The notes under the pieces were generated by a model, which saw nothing but the letters and a program-made list of their open reading frames with translations, was not told the DNA's origin and ran no database searches. A program made the position numbers and the translations under genes. Below, one piece after another: positions 32,686 through 35,389 of a stretch of 35,389 bases of DNA (positions are counted from its first letter, which is position 1; the number at the start of each line of letters is the position of its first letter). Origin of the DNA: UKL13-2 sp043773745. Lineage in GTDB: Bacteria > Pseudomonadota > Gammaproteobacteria > Burkholderiales > Usitatibacteraceae. The stretch spans positions 1 to 35,389 of the forward strand of contig JAYVEV010000041.1 in the NCBI GenBank assembly GCA_043773745.1, written 5' to 3'.

Positions 32686-33600
32686 ATGACGCAGGTATCG
32701 AAATTGTCGAAGAGCGAAGTCGCACAAGACTTATCGCTAAAGAAGCTCATCAGCCATGCGCCGCGGCTCCCCCATATCGCGTCTAAAAACCTGCACTCAC
32801 AAGCTAATGCAGCAGGTTGGCCTCTCCGAATAGCAGAAAAATCGGGTGGTCCGGCTGATCATAATCCGAAGCAAAATCATCTCTTGGCCGCATTGCCAGC
32901 CGCCGAATTCAATCGTCTTGCGCCCTATTTGGAATTGGTATCGATGCCATTAGGCGAAGTACTCTGCGAATCGGGTGGCAAGTTACAGCACGTTTACTTC
33001 CCCACCACATCAATCGTGTCGCTGCTGTATGTGTTGGCAGACGGTGCCACCGCGGAAACCGCGGTTGTGGGTAATGAAGGTATTTTTGGTATTGCACTTT
33101 TCATGGGTGGCGACACCACCCCAAGCCGCGCTGTGGTGCAGAACGCCGGCCACGGCTATCGCCTGAAGGCGCAAATACTCAAGGATGAATTCAATCGCGC
33201 AGGACATGTGCTGCGCTTGTTTTTGCGCTATACGCAGGCCCTGATGACACAGATGACGCAGACTGCCGTCTGTAACCGACACCATTCAGTCGAGCAGCAA
33301 CTGTGCCGACGCTTGCTCGTGAGTCTTGATCGCCTATCCTCAGATTCATTGAACATGACACAAGAGTTAATCGCCAACATGCTAGGCGTACGCCGTGAGG
33401 GCGTGACCGAAGCGGCCGGACATTTGCAGCGCGCCGGGCTCATCAGTTACAGCCGTGGCCGCATCACGGTACACGATCGGCCGGGCTTGGAAAAGGCTGT
33501 GTGCGAGTGTTACGCCGTGGTCAAGCTCGAGTTCAATCGATTACTCACTGATGGCCCACGCGGCAATCCTTTTCATATTGTCAGCCAAGTGCAGCACTGA
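32686..33600 (+). CDS. Crp/Fnr family transcriptional regulator
   Basis: This 304-residue regulator has a cyclic-nucleotide-type sensor domain (about residues 65-185, with VYFPTTSIVSLLYVL and AVVGNEGIFGIALFMGG). A long dimer helix and a C-terminal winged helix-turn-helix follow (about 222-275, MTQELIANMLGVRREGVTEAAGHL). The sensor domain lacks the canonical PRxAT cassette for cAMP and has no N-terminal cysteine cluster of the FNR type, so its signal is unknown. It carries about 60 extra residues before the sensor domain, whereas most relatives start near QNHLLAALP. The long form is supported by AAGGGA six nt before the ATG at 32686. It may control the neighbouring envelope genes or its own divergent partner (inference). 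Confidence 0.9.
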   Translation: MTQVSKLSKSEVAQDLSLKKLISHAPRLPHIASKNLHSQANAAGWPLRIAEKSGGPADHNPKQNHLLAALPAAEFNRLAPYLELVSMPLGEVLCESGGKLQHVYFPTTSIVSLLYVLADGATAETAVVGNEGIFGIALFMGGDTTPSRAVVQNAGHGYRLKAQILKDEFNRAGHVLRLFLRYTQALMTQMTQTAVCNRHHSVEQQLCRRLLVSLDRLSSDSLNMTQELIANMLGVRREGVTEAAGHLQRAGLISYSRGRITVHDRPGLEKAVCECYAVVKLEFNRLLTDGPRGNPFHIVSQVQH

Positions 33601-33639
33601 TTCAGCACCAACAACATAAGCATGTCATCAATGTGCGCT

Positions 33640-33665
33640 GCCGGACAGACGGATGTTTGTCCGGC
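33640..33665 (+). terminator. Hairpin between Crp/Fnr gene and DUF4398 gene
   Basis: GCCGGACA (33640-33647) and TGTCCGGC (33658-33665) form a perfect 8-bp GC-rich stem with a 10-nt loop, 40 nt after the Crp/Fnr stop. No T-run follows. It could be a factor-assisted terminator, an mRNA stabiliser or an operator for the next gene, which starts 101 nt further on. Confidence 0.45.
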
Positions 33666-33766
33666 GCTCATATTGTTAGTTGAACAGCGCAGCGCTTTTA
33701 CATCAACAATATATCAATGCTATTGCACCATCATTAATGTCCGCACTTCTACACCAAGGAACCCAC

Positions 33767-34147
33767 ATGAATACCACACGTTTTATTCATACCACGTCGG
33801 CGTTAGCCGCTTCATTGTTTATTACGGTCAGCAGCTTCGCTGCCACGCCTGTGTCGGCTGAACAGATGGCCGTTGCCGAAGCCGCGATTCAACACGCCAA
33901 CACCAGCAGCACCAGCGAAAATGCCCCCGCCGAACTACAGATTGCCATCGCGAAGCTGGCGAGCGCACGTCAAGCTGTAATTAGCCGGGATTACGACCGC
34001 GCCAAGCAGCTTGCCGCTGAGGTTGAAGTCGATGCCCAGGTAGCCGAGCTGCGCGCTCAATCCGTACGCTCACGCAAAGCGGCGCAAGAATCGCAGGACG
34101 CCGCTCGCGTATTGCGTGAAGAAATCAATCGCAAAACCCCTAGTTAA
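33767..34147 (+). CDS. DUF4398 domain periplasmic protein
   Basis: This 126-residue exported protein has a signal peptide (about residues 1-28, ending in AATPVSA). The mature part is two to three long helices rich in Ala, Glu, Gln and Arg (ELQIAIAKLASARQAVISRDYDRAKQLAAE), matching the DUF4398 pattern. The frame is open from 33680, but ATG 33767 has AAGGA seven nt upstream and directly starts the signal peptide. It is followed 29 nt later by an OmpA lipoprotein that also has a DUF4398-like N-terminus. The two are likely one envelope unit; its molecular role is unknown. Confidence 0.83.
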   Translation: MNTTRFIHTTSALAASLFITVSSFAATPVSAEQMAVAEAAIQHANTSSTSENAPAELQIAIAKLASARQAVISRDYDRAKQLAAEVEVDAQVAELRAQSVRSRKAAQESQDAARVLREEINRKTPS

Positions 34148-34176
34148 TTTTTTCCGCAAGCGGATCTGGAGCCCAC

Positions 34177-35070
34177 ATGAACAACCGAATTTTATTAGCC
34201 GCCACTATTACGGCCACATTTGCTGCATGCAGTTCAATGCCTGATCGTAACGTCGCGCTAGACGAGGCACGCAACCGTTACAACTCAGCACAAAATGATC
34301 CACAGGTTGCCGCACTGGCGCCTGTTGAATTAAAAAATGCCGGTGAATCATTACGTGTCGCCGATAAAGCCTGGACCGACCGCAACAATGCCGTCACCGT
34401 GAATCATCTGGCCTACATGACCAGTCAGCGTGTGACGATTGCTCAGGAGACCGCATCAAGCAAAGCCGCTGAGGCGATTACTGCCGGTGCTGCTGCCGAG
34501 CGTGACCGCCTACGGTTAGCATCGCGCACCAACGAGGCAAACCTTGCCCAACAGAAACTTACGGTATCCCAACAAAGCAATGCCGAAAAAGCGGCCGCAC
34601 TGGCGAATGCAGAATCGGCAGCCGCTGCAACCGCCGCCGCGACAGCACTTCGTGAACAAGCTAATGCCGCGCGGCTGAATGATCTCGAAATGCAATTGCA
34701 AGAAATTAATGCAAAGAAAACCGAGCGCGGCATGGTGGTGACACTCGGCGATGTGTTGTTTGATACCGGACAATCGCGCCTTGTGGCAGCCGGCGGACCC
34801 AATATGATTAAGCTCGCCGATTTCTTTAAACGAAATCCGCAACGCACAGCATTGATCGAAGGTTTCACCGACAGCACCGGCAACGCTAATGCCAACTATG
34901 ATTTATCAGCACGTCGCGCAAATGCCGTGATGACCGCACTGGTGAATCTGGGCGTGCCAACCGATCGACTGAATACCCGTGCGTACGGTGCCGATCGCCC
35001 AACTGCTGATAACGCTACAGCCGCCGGGCGTCAACTGAATCGTCGCGTGGAAATTGTTATCACCCAGTAA
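34177..35070 (+). CDS. OmpA-family lipoprotein with DUF4398-like N-terminal region
   Basis: This 297-residue predicted lipoprotein has a lipobox at FAAC (C18). An N-terminal DUF4398-like helical segment (about 22-100) and a long alanine-rich coiled coil (about 100-180) precede the C-terminal OmpA domain (about 185-297). The latter has the murein-binding motifs VLFDTGQSRL, IEGFTDSTGNANANYDLSARRA and LNRRVEIVI. This is the layout of YiaD/Pal-like anchors linking the outer membrane to peptidoglycan. TGGAG lies eight nt before the ATG. It is followed 52 nt later by a strong terminator, ending the DUF4398-OmpA unit. Confidence 0.92.
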   Translation: MNNRILLAATITATFAACSSMPDRNVALDEARNRYNSAQNDPQVAALAPVELKNAGESLRVADKAWTDRNNAVTVNHLAYMTSQRVTIAQETASSKAAEAITAGAAAERDRLRLASRTNEANLAQQKLTVSQQSNAEKAAALANAESAAAATAAATALREQANAARLNDLEMQLQEINAKKTERGMVVTLGDVLFDTGQSRLVAAGGPNMIKLADFFKRNPQRTALIEGFTDSTGNANANYDLSARRANAVMTALVNLGVPTDRLNTRAYGADRPTADNATAAGRQLNRRVEIVITQ

Positions 35071-35122
35071 GCCGACTGTGTTGGGGCAAATTGCTCGGCA
35101 ACAATTGCAAGTTTTACAAATG

Positions 35123-35160
35123 ATAACGGGCAGACCCTTGCGGCTTGCCCGTTATTTTTT
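35123..35160 (+). terminator. Intrinsic terminator after OmpA lipoprotein gene
   Basis: A perfect 10-bp stem, ATAACGGGCA (35123-35132) with TGCCCGTTAT (35146-35155), has a 13-nt loop and is followed by a run of T. It is a classic rho-independent terminator for the upstream gene. Confidence 0.9.
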
Positions 35161-35203
35161 GCCCTCTTTGGCACGGACAATAACAAAAAATTAAACTCCG
35201 CAT

Positions 35204-35232
35204 CCAGCTTGCCGTTTGAGGCAAAAAGCTGG
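35204..35232 (-). terminator. Possible terminator of the tRNA gene
   Basis: Read on the minus strand, CCAGCTT and GCC pair with GGC and AAGCTGG around a small loop with a short bulge. A T-rich stretch follows about 10 nt later. It begins about 24 nt beyond the CCA end of the tRNA, a plausible place for termination. The delayed T-run makes this tentative. Confidence 0.4.
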
Positions 35233-35255
35233 AAACTGCCGCCGATATTGGCTTT

Positions 35256-35332
35256 TGGTAGGACGTGAAGGACTTGAACCTTCGACCAAAGGATTATGAG
35301 TCCTCTGCTCTAACCAACTGAGCTAACGTCCC
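35256..35332 (-). tRNA. tRNA with CAT anticodon (Met, or Ile2 read after lysidine modification)
   Basis: A full cloverleaf of 77 nt is encoded on the minus strand, including the terminal CCA. The acceptor stem is GGGACGT/ACGTCCT with a G-U first pair and discriminator A. The D arm has TAGCTCAGTTGGTTAGAGCA, and the anticodon loop is CTCATAA with a GGA-containing stem. The T arm has GGTTCAAGTCC. The first pair is not C-A, and the anticodon stem lacks the three G-C pairs of initiator tRNA, so it is not tRNA-fMet. The TTGGTC variable region resembles tRNA-Ile2 of other proteobacteria more than elongator tRNA-Met, but I cannot decide by eye. Confidence 0.93.
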
Positions 35333-35356
35333 ACAACCTCACATAGCAGAACCTAC

Positions 35357-35362
35357 ATTATA
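35357..35362 (-). promoter_or_regulatory. Possible -10 box of the tRNA gene
   Basis: On the minus strand TATAAT occurs 24 nt upstream of the mature tRNA 5' end, a suitable place for a -10 element. The -35 position falls within the last bases of the window (about 35380-35385) and is poor (AGTATC). Confidence 0.45.
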
Positions 35363-35389
35363 TCGAAACCACCTGCTTCGATACTAATC

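Noticed and set aside
34443..34895. 150-codon minus-strand frame opposite the OmpA lipoprotein gene
   Set aside because: Ser/Ala-rich antisense of an alanine-rich coiled coil; typical shadow.
1..35389. CRISPR arrays, insertion sequences, prophage or integron parts
   Set aside because: No regularly spaced repeats, transposase or integrase motifs were seen. The tRNA at the right edge has no integrase beside it within the window.

Overview
The window looks like a chromosomal segment of a betaproteobacterium, perhaps of the Nitrosomonadales/Burkholderiales type. This is inferred from the tyrS / M23 peptidase / anmK neighbourhood, a complete System I cytochrome c maturation set, a Crp/Fnr regulator of the style common in that class, and tandem DUF4398/OmpA genes. 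Base composition is moderate and there is no sign of recent mobile DNA: no transposase, integrase, IS end or CRISPR array was seen.

Layout. (1) 1-331: no protein gene. The minus strand carries a strong promoter (TTGACC, 17 nt, CATAAT) with an AT-rich upstream stretch and a boxA-like site downstream, so a ribosomal RNA operon probably starts here and runs leftward out of the window. (2) 332-4141: tyrS (minus), diverging from an M23 envelope peptidase and anmK (plus), i.e. translation and cell-wall recycling. (3) 4294-5763: an nfeD-SPFH membrane pair (minus). (4) 5953-13445: a complete ccm operon on the minus strand in the order ccmI-A-B-C-D-E-F-G-H, including a 52-residue ccmD that is easy to miss.

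(5) 13830-28056: the most interesting region, a 14 kb tightly packed plus-strand operon, divergent from ccm. It encodes a five-helix membrane protein with two bis-histidine pairs (probable di-heme cytochrome b), an FHA-TM-decaheme cytochrome fusion, a lipoprotein with two GlcG/HbpS-like domains, a probable outer-membrane beta-barrel, a 1303-residue decaheme cytochrome ending in LVIVD-type repeats, a c554-type pentaheme cytochrome with one CX4CH site, and a cytoplasmic flavoprotein fused to two cyclic-nucleotide domains and a four-cluster ferredoxin module. Together they cover cytoplasm, inner membrane, periplasm and outer membrane with 25 predicted c-type hemes. I read this as an unnamed trans-envelope electron-transfer system (quinol or NAD(P)H linked) with two cytoplasmic signal-sensing modules (FHA and cNMP). 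The terminal donor or acceptor cannot be told from the sequence. The adjacent ccm operon would supply heme attachment.

(6) 28296-30733: gmd and manC, making GDP-mannose-derived sugar precursors for surface polysaccharide, closed by a strong bidirectional terminator. (7) 30830-32338 (minus): an OmpA-type porin and two tiny membrane proteins (DUF3185-like and Lmo0937-like). (8) 32686-35070 (plus): a Crp/Fnr regulator, a DUF4398 protein and a DUF4398-OmpA lipoprotein, probably an envelope-stress set. (9) 35256-35332: a CAT-anticodon tRNA on the minus strand.
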